DNA of 41,495 bases, taken from assembly GCF_025950095.1 (NCBI RefSeq), contig NZ_JAPDDR010000023.1, positions 1-41,495 on the forward strand, read 5' to 3'. Of this stretch, positions 40,713-41,495 are shown one piece after another. The notes beneath the pieces are model-generated. The model did no database searches and had not been told where the DNA came from. It saw nothing but the letters and a program-made list of their open reading frames with translations. Both the position numbers and the translations under genes were made by a program. Position 1 is the first letter of the stretch. The number at the start of each line of letters is the position of its first letter. The stretch comes from Luteolibacter rhizosphaerae (GTDB lineage Bacteria; Verrucomicrobiota; Verrucomicrobiia; Verrucomicrobiales; Akkermansiaceae).

Positions 40713-41261
40713 TCACCGCGCGGCGGGCAGCTCGCCCATCTCCTCCGCATCATCCGCCGCCTGCCGGGCGCGGACGAGATCCCGCTGCCAGCGCCGCATC
40801 AACCAGCTGCGACGGAAGCCCATGAGGACCCACCACACGGCGATGTAGGCGGTGAGCAACATCCAGATCGGCAGGCCGAACTGGTACTGAACCATGGGCC
40901 CGCTCACGTGCACCGGATTGCCGTCCTGGAGTTGGGAGCCTGTGATGACACGGGAATGCCGTTGATAGCCCGGCACCCAGCAAAACGAGCTCCCCACAAG
41001 CCTCCAGGAGCTGCTCATCCAGCGATCCACGTGAAGCTTCCCGACCCCCGGCGGCGGGCGTACCGCGAACCACTCCGGCGCGGTGATCCATTGTGCCTCG
41101 ATCTTCCCGCCATAGACCTCCACGAGCCGCGCATGCCGTGCCGGGTCCGGCTGCCAAGAAATCTGCGTGCGCCACTGGAAGGCATCCGCCCAGCACCACA
41201 GCAGCAGGATCGCGCCGATCAATCCGGCGGCGAAGCATTTCGATTGGCGGAGGGGTTTCAC
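40713..41261 (-). CDS. Two-helix membrane protein of the WAWxDS/PxW family
   Basis: This 182-aa protein starts MKPLRQSKCFAAGLIGAILL, then LWCWADAFQW. The exported middle of about 95 residues (RHARLVEVYGGKIEAQWITA, PPGVGKLHVDRWMSSSWRLV, FCWVPGYQRHSRVITG) has the YGGKI block that resembles HGGMLVLNW of the next gene. The second helix is GLPIWMLLTAYIAVWWVLM with a long cytoplasmic tail GFRRSWLMRRWQRDLVRARQ ending in Asp/Glu. It is the longest intact family member in the window. Function unknown. Confidence 0.77.
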   Translation of the reverse strand: MKPLRQSKCFAAGLIGAILLLWCWADAFQWRTQISWQPDPARHARLVEVYGGKIEAQWITAPEWFAVRPPPGVGKLHVDRWMSSSWRLVGSSFCWVPGYQRHSRVITGSQLQDGNPVHVSGPMVQYQFGLPIWMLLTAYIAVWWVLMGFRRSWLMRRWQRDLVRARQAADDAEEMGELPAAR

Positions 41262-41380
41262 AGGTATCCGCCATCATCGCTCATTCCGCGCGATGCGAAA
41301 GGAGGAAAAGATGAGGGCTAACAGGAATCGCTCCGCCGCTGCACCGGACTGCCTGCAAGCCGCCCCGGAGGGCATGCGCG

Positions 41381-41495
41381 TCAGGTTAAGGCTCCGGAGT
41401 TCCAGGTTTGATTGAAGTTCGCCCGTTTCCTTTTGTCGTAGCAGCAGTATTTGACCAGGGCTCGCAGCGTCCGGTGCTCATGCTCCGGGTCACCT
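41381..41495 (-). CDS. C-terminal fragment of an unrecognised protein (runs off right edge)
   Basis: An open minus-strand frame enters from the right edge and reads GDPEHEHRTLRALVKYCCYD, then KRKRANFNQTWNSGALT, ending at TGA 41383-41381. Thirty-seven residues are visible. The basic, hydrophilic composition is consistent with a nucleic-acid-binding or mobile-element protein, but no family is recognised. It could also be a chance open frame. Confidence 0.25.
   Translation of the reverse strand, partial: GDPEHEHRTLRALVKYCCYDKRKRANFNQTWNSGALT

Noticed and set aside
1..41495. tRNA genes or tRNA-linked att sites
   Set aside because: No cloverleaf or T-loop GGTTCRA context was seen on either strand by reading; a tRNAscan run would settle it.

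Overview
The window is a GC-rich (about 65%) bacterial chromosome segment that most resembles a Verrucomicrobiota genome of the Luteolibacter/Haloferula type. That placement is an inference from a PEP-CTERM protein, a secreted NPCBM-GH36 alpha-galactosidase, a large family of tiny two-helix membrane proteins, and gene boundaries packed with short tandem repeats. No rRNA, tRNA or CRISPR array was seen.

Left part (about 2.5-25.7 kb, minus strand): a T7-like (podovirus-type) virion module. In transcription order it holds a small pre-portal gene, the portal, two small genes, a scaffold, then five non-phage genes, then the major capsid protein, a small head protein, the tail adaptor (gp11-like), the tail nozzle (gp12-like), an acetyltransferase and three internal/ejection proteins. 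The last of these (1510 aa) carries a P-loop kinase-like domain, a low-complexity linker and a C-terminal HHAVEQQ-type polymorphic toxin tip. An Imm11-like immunity gene overlaps its stop codon by ATGA. Three more immunity paralogs follow, one broken by a stop codon. Then comes a silent orphan copy of the pre-toxin segment and the start of an IS5-like transposase gene running off the left edge.

The scaffold and capsid genes are separated by a secreted alpha-galactosidase, two hypothetical exported or anchored proteins and two small membrane proteins. The large terminase lies 12.8 kb upstream of the pre-portal gene and on the opposite strand. No integrase, replication or lysis gene was recognised. 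The layout fits a domesticated or decaying prophage, or a phage-derived particle, better than an intact prophage.

Right part (about 26-41.5 kb): two lipoproteins, a tandem array of small two-transmembrane proteins, a secreted HExxH protein, a few exported helical proteins, a PEP-CTERM protein, the terminase and more of the membrane family. The family signature is a first helix ending in WAWxDS, an exported variable middle that often contains WFPxP, and a second helix starting PxW with a basic tail. Fifteen copies, two of them broken, are recognisable in the window. Gene boundaries carry heptamer repeats, palindromic REP-like elements and three copies of a 427-446 bp element with terminal inverted repeats. 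One pair of copies sits in a segmental duplication.
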